NCBI GenBank assembly: GCA_026692885.1
Contig: JAPLNJ010000592.1
Coordinates: forward strand, 25,900 to 89,899
Length of the DNA: 64,000 nucleotides
Source: Planctomycetota bacterium
Lineage (GTDB): Bacteria; Planctomycetota; Planctomycetia; Pirellulales; Pirellulaceae
Reading direction: 5' to 3'
Shown: positions 46,472-55,457 of the stretch, one piece after another
Numbering within the stretch: the stretch's first letter is position 1
Layout: the number at the start of each line of letters is the position of its first letter
Notes under the pieces: generated by a model
Databases searched by the model: none
What the model saw: only the letters and a program-made list of their open reading frames with translations
What the model was told of the DNA's origin: nothing
Made by a program: the position numbers and the translations under genes

Positions 46472-47551
46472 ATGAATAGGTATGTGATGGCAGTTTGTGG
46501 CTGGTTGGCGATGAGCGGTGTTGTTGCGTTGTACGCGGACGAGAAGGCGGCGCCGCGCGCGGACGCCGGGGGTCCGCGGGTGTTCAACGTTCTCAACTAC
46601 GGCGCCTTGGGCGACGACAAGACGGACAACACCGCGGCCTTTTCGGCCTGCGTCAAGGCGGTGATCGCGGCCGGGGGCGGGCGGATGGTCCTGCCTGACG
46701 GGGTGTATCGCGGACGAATCCTCATTCCAGGCACCCGGCAATGGATCACGGTGGAAATCGTCGGCGAGAGCGAACCCACGCCGGTATTCGGCACGATCGG
46801 TTCCTTCCCGTTGCCGCAGAGCGGGACCATACTCAAGTGCCTGGCTGATTCGGGCCCCGCGGTCATCAAGGCGGAAAATACGCCCGAAAGCTTGTATGGC
46901 GGCTTTTCCGGGGTCTTTGTGATTGTCAGGAATCTGGATGTAAGGACCTATGACAATCCCTGCATTGGCGGTGTTGATCTGGCGGTCGCAGCACAATGCA
47001 AAGTCGAGAATGTGTTTATCAACACCGGGGTGTACAACGTCCAGGCGTCCAAGCCAACTCACCGGGTCACCGGCCTGCTCACGCCCGCCTGCGCCAATGG
47101 CGCGTTGACGATCCTGCGGAACGTGGTCGTGACCGGATACGAGAGCGGCATCTTGGTCAACGAACACACCGACGGCGACAACATCGTTGTGGCGAGCAAC
47201 ATCCATGGTCTGAATTTTCTTTTTGCTGCCCACGCATCCCGGTTTGGCCGGGTCGGGGCCTACCGCAACACCCACCACGTCACCGTGTCGGGGAAACATG
47301 GATTCTCGATTGAGCAATTGAATACTGAGTTTCCCGGCCCGGGACAGACGGACGCGAGGAATGCCTGGCAGACGCTCGTCAGTGACATCAATGACCCACA
47401 AAATCTCGGCATCGCCGACATCAACTACTGGTGCGTCAAGGGGAATGTGGGCGCGGTTGAAGACTTTACCCGCCATGGCGGCGCCGGCGTTCGGGCTCGC
47501 CGGATCGGATCGGCACCGCAGGAAAACAATGCGGCGGCAAAGTCCCAGTGA
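46472..47551 (+). CDS. Secreted pectate-lyase-superfamily beta-helix protein
   Basis: 359 residues from the ATG at 46472, with AGAGG 7 bases upstream; a Met at 46448 lacks one. Signal peptide NRYVMAVCGWLAMSGVVALY. The family opening FNVLNYGALGDDKTDNTAAF is classic for the Pectate_lyase_3 superfamily, followed by GGGRMVLPDGVYRG and repeated beta-helix rungs (NVFINTGVYN, TILRNVVVTGYESGILVNE). These proteins are lyases, glycosidases or epimerases on acidic polysaccharides. It sits between paralogues A and B, 19 bases before B, so the three are probably co-transcribed. Confidence 0.85.
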   Translation: MNRYVMAVCGWLAMSGVVALYADEKAAPRADAGGPRVFNVLNYGALGDDKTDNTAAFSACVKAVIAAGGGRMVLPDGVYRGRILIPGTRQWITVEIVGESEPTPVFGTIGSFPLPQSGTILKCLADSGPAVIKAENTPESLYGGFSGVFVIVRNLDVRTYDNPCIGGVDLAVAAQCKVENVFINTGVYNVQASKPTHRVTGLLTPACANGALTILRNVVVTGYESGILVNEHTDGDNIVVASNIHGLNFLFAAHASRFGRVGAYRNTHHVTVSGKHGFSIEQLNTEFPGPGQTDARNAWQTLVSDINDPQNLGIADINYWCVKGNVGAVEDFTRHGGAGVRARRIGSAPQENNAAAKSQ

Positions 47552-47569
47552 ATCAAGGAGCGGTCGCCA

Positions 47570-49249
47570 ATGAAAAGACTCTTGATAGTAACACACGTGA
47601 CAGCAGCGGCACTGCTGGCCTCGAGTTTGGCGACGGCGTCAGCTGCTGAACCGGTGAGGGACGTTCGCTTGATGCTGCCGGCACAGCTTGGTTCGGTGGC
47701 GGAGAACATCGGCAAGGTCTTCGTGCGGCAGGTTCAGCAACGGTGTGAGGCAAAGGTGATGACGGGCGGCGGCGTACCGTTGACCGTGGAGTTGGCGATC
47801 GCGCCGGGCATTGGTGCAGAAGGGTTCCGCATTGAGGACCGGCCGAGCGGCGTGCGGATCCTGGGCAACGACGAGCGCGGACTGCTGTACGGCGTCGGCA
47901 AGTTCCTCCGTACCAGCCGTTACGACCAGAGCGGGTTCACGCCGAGCATCTGGCGAGGCCAATCGGTGCCGGCCTGCCCCGTCCGCGGCGCTTACTTGGC
48001 CACGCACTTCAACAACTTCTACGAGGCTGCGCCGATCGAGGAGGTCGGGCGGTACGTCGAGGATCTGGCCCTCTGGGGCGTCAATTCGCTGGTGGTCCAT
48101 TTTCCACACTGGCAGTTCAACGGTTTCGACGACCCGGCCGCGCGGAAGATGCTGGACCGGCTCCAGCGGATCGTCGAGGTGGGGCACGCGGCGGGAATGC
48201 GAGTGGGGCTGATCGAGGCGGCCAACGACGCTTTCAAGTCGTCGCCCCGCGAGGTCCGCAATACGCCCGTACCGGACCCGCTGCGCCGCCACGGCAACTT
48301 CGGCGTGCAGCTTTGCCCCGCCAAGCCGGCTGCCCATGAGCAACTGCTGCGCGATTGGGACCGCCTGCTCGACGAATTCGCCGGAGTGGGCTTGGACACC
48401 ATCATCTATTGGCCCTACGACGAGGGCGGCTGCGGCTGCCAGGACTGCTGGCCGTGGGGCGCGCGGGGCTACCCCAAGCTCTGCCGCGAACTGAGCCGGA
48501 GCGTGCGGGCGAAATTCCCCAAGGCCCAGATTGTCCTTTCCACGTGGACCTACGACACGCCCCCCTGCGGCGAATGGGAAGGACTCACCAACTCGCTGGC
48601 CGAGGACAAGGGCTGGGTCGATTCTATCCAGGCCGACGCCCACGAGGATTTTCCTCGCTATCCGCTGGAGCAGGGCGTGCCCGGCGGACTGCCGCTGTTG
48701 AACTTCCCCGAGATCAGTATGTGGGGCCAGTCGCCCTGGGGAGGCTACGGGGCCAATCCGCTGCCCGGTCGCTGCCAACGGCTATGGAACCAGACCGACA
48801 AGAAACTCGCTGGCGGCTTCCCCTACTCGGAAGGAATTTACGAGGATCTCAACAAGGTCATCGTCAATCAGTTCTATTGGAACCCGGCACGGCCGGCCTC
48901 GGAAACGGTCAAGGAATACCTCAGCTTCGAGTATTCGCCGGAGGTTGTGAAGCAGCTCGCGGACGTCGTGGAAACACTCGAACGGAACCACTCGCGACGC
49001 AACATCGGCCCCAGCGCGGTCACCGCGTTCGAGATGGTCAGGCAGGCCGAGGCGAAGCTCACGCCGCAGGCCAAGGCAGCCTGGCGGTGGCGGATTTTCT
49101 ACCTGCGGGCGCTGATCGACAAGGAACTCTTGGAACGCAAGGGCAAGCTCGAAGGCGGAACCCTGAAGGCGGCCTTTGAAGAGCTGACGCGGATCTACCA
49201 CGTCGAACATGCCCACAGCATGCCGGTCAAGCCGCCGCAGGTGAAGTAG
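47570..49249 (+). CDS. Putative secreted glycosidase with GH67/GH20-type N-terminal domain, paralogue B
   Basis: 559 residues; start ATG at 47570 preceded by AAGGAG; signal peptide 1-25. Architecture as in paralogue A: N-terminal alpha/beta domain (LGNDERGLLYGVGKFLR), TIM barrel (VRGAYLATHFNNFYEAAPIE, IIYWPYDEGGCGCQDCWPWG, NFPEISMWGQSPWGGYGANP), helical C-terminus. Overall it is clearly related to A, but residues beyond about 130 are much more different than the preceding part, where DNA is almost identical. The pair probably cleave related but distinct linkages. Confidence 0.7.
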   Translation: MKRLLIVTHVTAAALLASSLATASAAEPVRDVRLMLPAQLGSVAENIGKVFVRQVQQRCEAKVMTGGGVPLTVELAIAPGIGAEGFRIEDRPSGVRILGNDERGLLYGVGKFLRTSRYDQSGFTPSIWRGQSVPACPVRGAYLATHFNNFYEAAPIEEVGRYVEDLALWGVNSLVVHFPHWQFNGFDDPAARKMLDRLQRIVEVGHAAGMRVGLIEAANDAFKSSPREVRNTPVPDPLRRHGNFGVQLCPAKPAAHEQLLRDWDRLLDEFAGVGLDTIIYWPYDEGGCGCQDCWPWGARGYPKLCRELSRSVRAKFPKAQIVLSTWTYDTPPCGEWEGLTNSLAEDKGWVDSIQADAHEDFPRYPLEQGVPGGLPLLNFPEISMWGQSPWGGYGANPLPGRCQRLWNQTDKKLAGGFPYSEGIYEDLNKVIVNQFYWNPARPASETVKEYLSFEYSPEVVKQLADVVETLERNHSRRNIGPSAVTAFEMVRQAEAKLTPQAKAAWRWRIFYLRALIDKELLERKGKLEGGTLKAAFEELTRIYHVEHAHSMPVKPPQVK

Positions 49250-49439
49250 GCGCCCTGATGACGCCATCTGGCACCGTCCGTGACGCATCCGCTCGTCGTC
49301 CAGCTGCCGGGCCGGTCACCAAAATGGGTTCTCTTCGCCTGTCGACCTACGCGTCGCGAAATAGCCGGAGGGAAAAGGCATTACTTCGAACCGAAGGGTA
49401 ACTTCTCGCGAGGTTCTGCCATTATACAGGGAGCCCCCT

Positions 49440-50030
49440 ATGAGCATGCCGTCCGACGATAACCTGCTCAGCGACATCATTCGCCGTGCCCGAGAAGGAG
49501 ACTTGGGTGCGATGGAGGCCCTCGTCCGACGGTATCAGGAGCCGGTGCGGGCCTGGATAGCGGCCCACTGCCCTCCAGGAGCGGATGGCGATGCGGTCGC
49601 GCAGCAGACGTTCATCACAGCACTCGGGCGAATCATGGAGTTTCAGGAGGGAACTTGCTTCCGGGCCTGGCTGTTCGCCATTGCCCGGTTCCAACTAATG
49701 ACGGAAACCACCCGGCTGCGACGACTGGCCGACTACCACACTCGCTATGCACCGGACCTTCTATCCCGCCACTTGGAGTGGCGAGCCCGGGAGCCGGACG
49801 AGATGACCGAGGCCCGGTTGCACTATCTGCGCGAGTGCCTTGCCGCCGTGGGGGAGCAAGGACGGCAGTTCATCGCCTGGCGGTATACCGACAAGCTACC
49901 GCTGGAGGCGATGGCTGCCCGTTCGGGTCGTTCCGTGGCGGCTATCAAGAAGCAGCTTTGGCTGCTGCGGCAGAAGCTTCGAACTTGCATCGAAAGCAAA
50001 CTGGCGACTGAAAATGGAGGCGTCGCATGA
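49440..50030 (+). CDS. ECF-type RNA polymerase sigma factor
   Basis: 196 residues; AGGGAG 6 bases before the ATG. Region 2: LVRRYQEPVRAWIAAHCP, DAVAQQTFITALGRIMEFQE, FRAWLFAIARFQLMTETTRL. Region 4: VGEQGRQFIAWRYTDKLPLE followed by SVAAIKKQLWLLRQKLRTC. It is the most divergent of the four ECF factors here (FITALGRI instead of the LWxKF pattern). The stop overlaps the partner gene (ATGA). Upstream, 49250-49439 has no gene; CTTCG-aac-CGAAG (49384-49396) could form a small stem, and TATACA (49423-49428) may be a -10 element. Confidence 0.92.
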   Translation: MSMPSDDNLLSDIIRRAREGDLGAMEALVRRYQEPVRAWIAAHCPPGADGDAVAQQTFITALGRIMEFQEGTCFRAWLFAIARFQLMTETTRLRRLADYHTRYAPDLLSRHLEWRAREPDEMTEARLHYLRECLAAVGEQGRQFIAWRYTDKLPLEAMAARSGRSVAAIKKQLWLLRQKLRTCIESKLATENGGVA

Positions 50031-51070
50031 CACCCGAAAAGCGTTTTGCCGAACTGTGGACCGACTACCTGGAAGGCGATTTGGACGACGCCGGGCTGGC
50101 GGAACTCCACGCCCTCCTGGCCGCCGATGAATCGCTCCAGGCTCAGGCCGTCGAGTTGTTCCAGACGCATCGCTTGCTGGGCTTCGCTTTGCAGGAAAAC
50201 GACGCGACCGCCGAAGCCTTCGTTCGTGCGACCCTCGCCCGCCTGCCCCAGTCGGAAAGTGCCTTTGTCGACTCCGTCTTGGATAGAGTTCGTCCGGCAA
50301 CGATGCCTGGCAAAGCACCGAAGATCCGCCGACCCGTCGGAGTGTTGGCTCGCCCACTTGTCGCCTTGACCGCAGGCGTCGTGCTTGGCGTCCTCTGCAC
50401 CTCGGTCCTGTGGGCCTATGCGGGGACGGATTGGGCCAAGGTGCGAATTCTCTTGGACGAGAGTTTTGAGTCGGGCCCCGCACCGCTGGTCACGGGCGTT
50501 CCCACCAAGCCCGATGTCTGGAGTGGGGACTACTCGGAGGTGGTTGGCGAAGAACAGGGAGTCGAGCCGGTCAGTGGAGAGCGGATGCTGCGATTCCTGC
50601 GTGCCGACCACGAGGGGAAGGCACGGGACGAAGGCTACGTTGGGGAAGTTTATCGGCTGTTGGATCTGCGACCTTGGCAGACCGAAATCGCCGACGGCAA
50701 TGCGGTCGTCGAGGTATCGGCGAGTTTCAATGCTGCGCCCTTTCCCAGTGACGAACGGTACGAATACGGACTGATGATTTGCGCGCTGGATCATGAGATT
50801 CCGGCCATGGGACCAACGCCAACGACGGGACAAGTAGTCGAACAATCCGTTGCCGTATCGCGGCGGTACGGCGAGGTCATGGATCAAGATCCCTCCACCT
50901 GGCAGAGAGTGACCACCGAGATGCGATTGCCCCCGAAGGCCCATTTCATCATGGTGCGGCTTTCCGTCGCTCGCACTCTGCCGCGAGGCCACCTGCCCGC
51001 AGTGAGGTTTGCCGGCCACTATGCCGACGGCGTGCGTGTTTCATTCGCCCGCAGGGCACCATTGCCCTGA
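50027..51070 (+). CDS. Single-pass membrane partner of the ECF sigma factor, FESGPAP type (no FecR domain)
   Basis: 347 residues; start overlaps the sigma stop. N-terminal helical module 1-55 (WTDYLEGDLDDAGLAELHAL) as in the other three partners; linker to 108; membrane helix about 109-131. The outer domain (140-347) shares with the 33312-34292 protein SFESGPAPLVTGVP (from 146), GDYSEVVGEEQGVEP, MLRFLRADHEGK, FNAAPFPSDE, MDQDPSTWQRVTTEMRLPP and FAGHYADGV. No FecR motif is present. It probably acts as a membrane anti-sigma factor or signal receiver for a locus that continues with the lyase-like gene at 51129. Confidence 0.8.
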   Translation: MTPEKRFAELWTDYLEGDLDDAGLAELHALLAADESLQAQAVELFQTHRLLGFALQENDATAEAFVRATLARLPQSESAFVDSVLDRVRPATMPGKAPKIRRPVGVLARPLVALTAGVVLGVLCTSVLWAYAGTDWAKVRILLDESFESGPAPLVTGVPTKPDVWSGDYSEVVGEEQGVEPVSGERMLRFLRADHEGKARDEGYVGEVYRLLDLRPWQTEIADGNAVVEVSASFNAAPFPSDERYEYGLMICALDHEIPAMGPTPTTGQVVEQSVAVSRRYGEVMDQDPSTWQRVTTEMRLPPKAHFIMVRLSVARTLPRGHLPAVRFAGHYADGVRVSFARRAPLP

Positions 51071-51128
51071 GGATTGACACCTCGTTTGCCCGCCTCCCTC
51101 CTGATCGAGAAAGGAAAGACACAACAAG

Positions 51129-54100
51129 ATGAAGAGAATTCACATGAAAGGCATCCTTACACTCGTGACACCTGCGGCGCTGGCGCTGACCCTGGCGGTT
51201 GGCATTGTTCCGCTGCAGGCGGCGGAGACCGGGCGGTATGTGCGGATTGACACCCTGTCGCAGGCGATGGAGCTGGCGGAGTTGGAGGTGTATAGCGGAG
51301 GCGTAAACCTCCTGCGGGGCCATCCAGAGCTGGTCCTTTGCTCCGGCTATGGCCTCGACGGCTTGCTGAGGAACTTGAACCCAAAGGCCGACGCGCAACA
51401 CGCCCGCGTGCTGACCGATGGAAACGCCGACCCCGCGCAGCGTGTCAGTTTCTGCGTGCCGGACCCGACTTTGAGCACCCCGTTCATTGAAGTTGACCTG
51501 GGGCAAGAGCGGGGCCTCAATCAGGTTGTGTTCGTCGTGTCGCGCTACGATAACCCAAACTTGAGAGGCTGGTTCTCAGACCCGGAGGGCTGGCGCGTGG
51601 TCAGCGTCCTCGACGGCCAACGTCGAGTGATCTCCAGCCGGCTGGTCACCCTGTTCACCCCTGAGTATATGGCGGCCAAAGGCGTCATGCGGGTGGAACT
51701 CACTGGGGAGACCGGGCCGTTCGTGGGACGGACCGTGCAGGCCAAGAGCCGTGGGTGGTTTTCTCTGGCCGAGTTCATGATAGGCTTCTTGGGCGTCAAG
51801 CCGACGCCGCTTGCAGCCGACCCTGACCGTGGCGCGCGCGTCGCGGAGTTCACACACCGCAATGACCCCGACCGATTGGCGGCCTTCGCCAAGGGGTTCT
51901 TTGCCGGCATTGACCTCACGCGCCCCGGCCTGGAGGCCGTGCGCGCACAGGTGGAGGCGGGCAAGTACCCGGAGGCGCTGGAGCACTACAAGCGCCGCCT
52001 GCTCGACAAGATGAGCTACCTCGACTGTCTCACCCCCAACGGCACGTACAAGTTCGAGCCGGACCCTCTCTCCGGCGCGGTCGTGCAGGCGGAGGACCAG
52101 TTCAACTATCGCACAGTCAATCGCAAGGCGCAGACGGTGACGATCTGCAAGCCGGGGGAAGTCCTCGACTTCACGGTGATGCCGTGGGGCACGAGCGATT
52201 CGCATCCCCGCAGCCTCCTGCTGGTCTATGCTGCCACGGGCGATCCCAGGTACCTCGCACGTTGGGCGGAAATGATGGACGAGTGGGCGATCTTCTACCA
52301 ACGCTGGGCGGACCAGGGCAATCGCCGGGACTTCTTCTCGCACCCCCGGTCCTTGGCCTTTCTGAGCATGTGCAAGGACCTGCGCGCGGCCGCAAGGTTG
52401 CGACCGGGATTGGTGGACGATCTGCCGGCCGCGACCCTGGCCCGTGTCTTCAAGCTCATCTCTGAAGAGAATCCACCGGCGTACTGGCGGTTGGCCCGCA
52501 AGATGGTGTTCAACCACCAGTTCAACGCCTGGGGCGGCGCGTACTTCGACAGCCGGATGCTGGAGGACTTCTACATCGGCCAACGGCTGCAATTGGAGAT
52601 GGAGCAGCAGTTCCAGCGGCTGTGGACCCTCGCCATGACGCGAGACGGCTCGATGATCGAGGTGGCTGACGCGGGGCACATGATGATGCCGCTGGGCACC
52701 GCAGGCTACGTCTATCTCCAGATGAAGGAGGACAAGCCGACCTGGTTCACGCCGGACCTCGAGCGCTGGTTTCTCCACTACTACCGTAACAGTGCGCGCT
52801 ACCCGGTGCGCTACGTCGCCCCCAATGGCATGGATCACCGTTTCGGCGAAGATGGCGATTTCTACGGGGCCCTTGAGCAGATCCTGCTCTCCGACCCTGG
52901 CCCTCGATTCTGGTATTGCCAGGACTTCACCACCAAACCCTGGCCCGAAAGGGCCGGAGGCGCTTCGATCAGCACCGAGCCGGAGATCCGGGGCATCCTC
53001 GACACCGTGTACGGACGCGGGCGGTGCCGTGCTGACCTGCCCCTTGCTCGCCAGGCCGCGTACGACATGGTCACCAAGAAACTGCCCGGCGGTTATCAGG
53101 GGCCGCCGCAGACCGTGTCCGACTACATGCCGTATGCCGGGATCCACTATCTGCGCCGCGGTTGGGCGGCGGACGATTCGTTTATCGAGATGTTCTGTCA
53201 GCCCACCCCTGGCAGCTCCAACACCGCCTCCATGGATATCCTGGGCTCGATCCATTGGGATACACAATTCCACTACTGGGATTTTGCCGAGCCGCTGCTG
53301 CAGGCCAGGCCGCTCTTGATTGACGGCCAGAACCAGTGCCGCAGCTTTGCGAGCAAAACCTGGTCACCCGGTTCCAAGACCGACCGTCTGACCGAGGCAC
53401 CGGAGAAGCCGCTCCCCAATCGCTTCCACAGCTCGCCCGCGTTCGACTACCAGGAGTGCTTCTACTCCGGGGCATACCAGAAATGGGAGGTGGATCCGCC
53501 CTCCTATACGCCCGGTCGGGGCCGTATGTTCCCGCAACAGACACTAAAGATCACGGGCCCGGCAATCACGGGAGTGCACACGACGCGGCAGGTCTTCCAG
53601 CTTCGCCCCGAGCGTCTGTTCGTGGTGGTGGATCGTGTCCGTTTCTCCGACGCCCAGCCACACCAGATCACCACCGACTACATGATGCTGCCGAAGGTGA
53701 AGGAGAACGCGGTGGAAACGGATGCGGCCAGCGGCATCATCCGGATGATCAAGCCGACGGGCGCCCAACTCACCATCCACCAGTTCGGACCACCGGGTCT
53801 GACATACCAGTTGCTAGACCCCGTGGCCGGCCGCAAGTATCTCCGGGCGAGCTGGTCAGCGCAGGGCGAGACCGTACTGGTCAGTATACTTGAGCCCCGG
53901 CGTGATCCCTCCGCCACGGAGACTCTGACAGAGCTCAAGTCCCTGCCAATCGGAGACCATGTGGGCTTCTCTGCGACCACGCGCGACGGCGAACGGATTG
54001 TTCTCTCCGTGCCCGCCAAGGTTGTGAATGCAACTGTCTCCCCCGCCCCGGAGCAAGCGGTTCTGGCCGTCAAGTCAGGGAACGCCTGGATCGGCCTGGC

Positions 54101-55037
54101 TTTGGGGACGAGTGCCGTGGACCTGGACGGGCGCAAAGTGGCGATGAGCGTGAGCGACGCAGAGTTTGCGATTCCGGGCACCGGCGGAGAGCCTACGTTT
54201 ACGCCGATCTACCGCCCGATGGACCCGCCGACCGTAATGCCCTCCCAGTCGGTCTTCCTGGACAACCTGGCGGTCTCCATCGCAAGTCAGACGCCCGAAG
54301 TAGAAATCCGCTACACCACCGATGGCAGCGAGCCAGATGTCAACTCTCCTGTCTATCGGGAGCCATTCGAGATCACCAAGAGCTGCATGGTGCAGGCGAG
54401 GGCTTTCCGGCCGGGAGTCAAGGCCATGCCCTTCGCCATTGATGGCACGCGGGTCAGCGACATCAGCTTCGCCATCTTCGACAAGAAGCCGCTCAAGCCG
54501 GCGCTGAAACCCGCAGGGGCGCTGCAGCCTGGCCTCGCCTACGACTACCTTGAGGGCGAATGGCACCGGCTTTTCGCCGCGGCCGACCGACTTCCGGCGA
54601 AGAGCTCCGGCGTCACCGAAGAGCTTATGGATGTTGGCATGCGCCAGACCGACAGCACGTTGGCGGTACGCTATCAGGGTTACCTGACCGTTCCAGCCGA
54701 TGGCGTCTTCACCTTCCATGCGCCGCCGGAGTATGCGCACTGCAATACGCCGGAACCGGGGTATGACCTTAGGGTGTTCTTGGACGGCGAGGAATGGCGA
54801 CCAGGGATGATGTGGCACGGCTTCGGTGAGTGGAGCGTGGCGCTGGCCAAGGGGCCGCACCGGTTCATGGTGACCTTCGCCGACGCAAGGGAGAAGGACA
54901 TCGAGCACCAGCGCATCGACTACTGGGGTGCTTATCCCGCTCCCTGGGTGGTCTGGCGCGGGACGGTGCCGAAACTGCTGCTCTCGGGTCCCGACTTCGA
55001 GCGCCGGGCCATCCCGTCCACCTGGCTTGCACACTAA
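51129..55037 (+). CDS. Large secreted multidomain polysaccharide lyase-like protein
   Basis: 1302 residues; GAAAGG about 14 bases upstream; signal peptide ends at LQAAE. An F5/8-type-C-like sandwich occupies about 30-225 (GRYVRIDTLSQAMELAELEV). A toroid of heparinase II/III or alginate-lyase type occupies about 250-650 (MDEWAIFYQRWADQG, MVFNHQFNAWGGAYFD, GAYQ- and HYY-containing helices). A long beta region (660-1030) follows, including LFVVVDRVRF. Then comes a chitobiase-type C-terminal repeat at about 1035-1110 (VEIRYTTDGSEPDVNSPVYR) and a PA14-like end (1140-1302, YQGYLTVPADGVFTFHAPP). The overall plan fits cleavage of uronic-acid-containing chains with several binding modules. Specificity unknown. 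Confidence 0.75.
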   Translation: MKRIHMKGILTLVTPAALALTLAVGIVPLQAAETGRYVRIDTLSQAMELAELEVYSGGVNLLRGHPELVLCSGYGLDGLLRNLNPKADAQHARVLTDGNADPAQRVSFCVPDPTLSTPFIEVDLGQERGLNQVVFVVSRYDNPNLRGWFSDPEGWRVVSVLDGQRRVISSRLVTLFTPEYMAAKGVMRVELTGETGPFVGRTVQAKSRGWFSLAEFMIGFLGVKPTPLAADPDRGARVAEFTHRNDPDRLAAFAKGFFAGIDLTRPGLEAVRAQVEAGKYPEALEHYKRRLLDKMSYLDCLTPNGTYKFEPDPLSGAVVQAEDQFNYRTVNRKAQTVTICKPGEVLDFTVMPWGTSDSHPRSLLLVYAATGDPRYLARWAEMMDEWAIFYQRWADQGNRRDFFSHPRSLAFLSMCKDLRAAARLRPGLVDDLPAATLARVFKLISEENPPAYWRLARKMVFNHQFNAWGGAYFDSRMLEDFYIGQRLQLEMEQQFQRLWTLAMTRDGSMIEVADAGHMMMPLGTAGYVYLQMKEDKPTWFTPDLERWFLHYYRNSARYPVRYVAPNGMDHRFGEDGDFYGALEQILLSDPGPRFWYCQDFTTKPWPERAGGASISTEPEIRGILDTVYGRGRCRADLPLARQAAYDMVTKKLPGGYQGPPQTVSDYMPYAGIHYLRRGWAADDSFIEMFCQPTPGSSNTASMDILGSIHWDTQFHYWDFAEPLLQARPLLIDGQNQCRSFASKTWSPGSKTDRLTEAPEKPLPNRFHSSPAFDYQECFYSGAYQKWEVDPPSYTPGRGRMFPQQTLKITGPAITGVHTTRQVFQLRPERLFVVVDRVRFSDAQPHQITTDYMMLPKVKENAVETDAASGIIRMIKPTGAQLTIHQFGPPGLTYQLLDPVAGRKYLRASWSAQGETVLVSILEPRRDPSATETLTELKSLPIGDHVGFSATTRDGERIVLSVPAKVVNATVSPAPEQAVLAVKSGNAWIGLALGTSAVDLDGRKVAMSVSDAEFAIPGTGGEPTFTPIYRPMDPPTVMPSQSVFLDNLAVSIASQTPEVEIRYTTDGSEPDVNSPVYREPFEITKSCMVQARAFRPGVKAMPFAIDGTRVSDISFAIFDKKPLKPALKPAGALQPGLAYDYLEGEWHRLFAAADRLPAKSSGVTEELMDVGMRQTDSTLAVRYQGYLTVPADGVFTFHAPPEYAHCNTPEPGYDLRVFLDGEEWRPGMMWHGFGEWSVALAKGPHRFMVTFADAREKDIEHQRIDYWGAYPAPWVVWRGTVPKLLLSGPDFERRAIPSTWLAH

Positions 55038-55338
55038 ACGCGTCCCACGCAAGGCAGCTCGAAGGATCCCAGTTCAATATGAACTCGCCCTGGAGAACTC
55101 GCGTTTCTGGAGCAACCGGTTAACCACGAAACAGTTGATTGGAAATTTGATTCCGCCGGGCCGGGCGTTGCCTAGGGGTGGCGGTGAGGGGTTAACATGG
55201 CGTTGAACGCGACGGGCGCTCGCGCGCTCGCGCGTTAACGCCAAACCGTTGGCGATGAGACATGAACAGATGAGAGCAACGATCGGCATCATAGCGTTCG
55301 GCACTCAGAAATCCCGAACGCGAGGAAGGAATGAACGA
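55038..55338. other. Intergenic region after the lyase-like gene
   Basis: About 300 bases without a gene. There is an alternating CGCGCTCGCGCG tract near 55212-55228 and two GTTAAC-like words (near 55120 and 55191), but no clear terminator or promoter. It ends in the ribosome-binding site of the small stub at 55339. Confidence 0.4.
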
Positions 55339-55452
55339 ATGAATATAGGGACCATCATCACGTTGGTTTCTTTGTTCGCTTTCGCGGCCGCTCAAGTCGT
55401 GTTGGCGACAGAAGGCGGAAAACCGGGGATCGAGCTCCGCGAGAAAAATTAA
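55339..55452 (+). pseudogene. Signal-peptide stub of a lost secreted-protein gene
   Basis: GAGGAAGGA lies 8 bases before an ATG that encodes 37 residues: a good signal peptide (NIGTIITLVSLFAFAAAQVV) and only about 15 residues after it (EGGKPGIELREKN). The next gene starts 6 bases after its stop. This is either the remnant of a truncated exported protein, as at 30644 and 37797, or a genuine tiny secreted peptide. The remnant reading is favoured because of the repeated pattern in this window. Confidence 0.5.
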
Positions 55453-55457
55453 CTATC

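Noticed and set aside
51576..53273. 565-residue minus-strand open frame
   Set aside because: Antisense to the lyase-like gene; Arg/His/Gly-rich with no known motif.
55200..55235. Alternating CGCGCTCGCGCG tract as an origin or CRISPR-like element
   Set aside because: Single short tract without repeats or spacers and without dnaA-type boxes.
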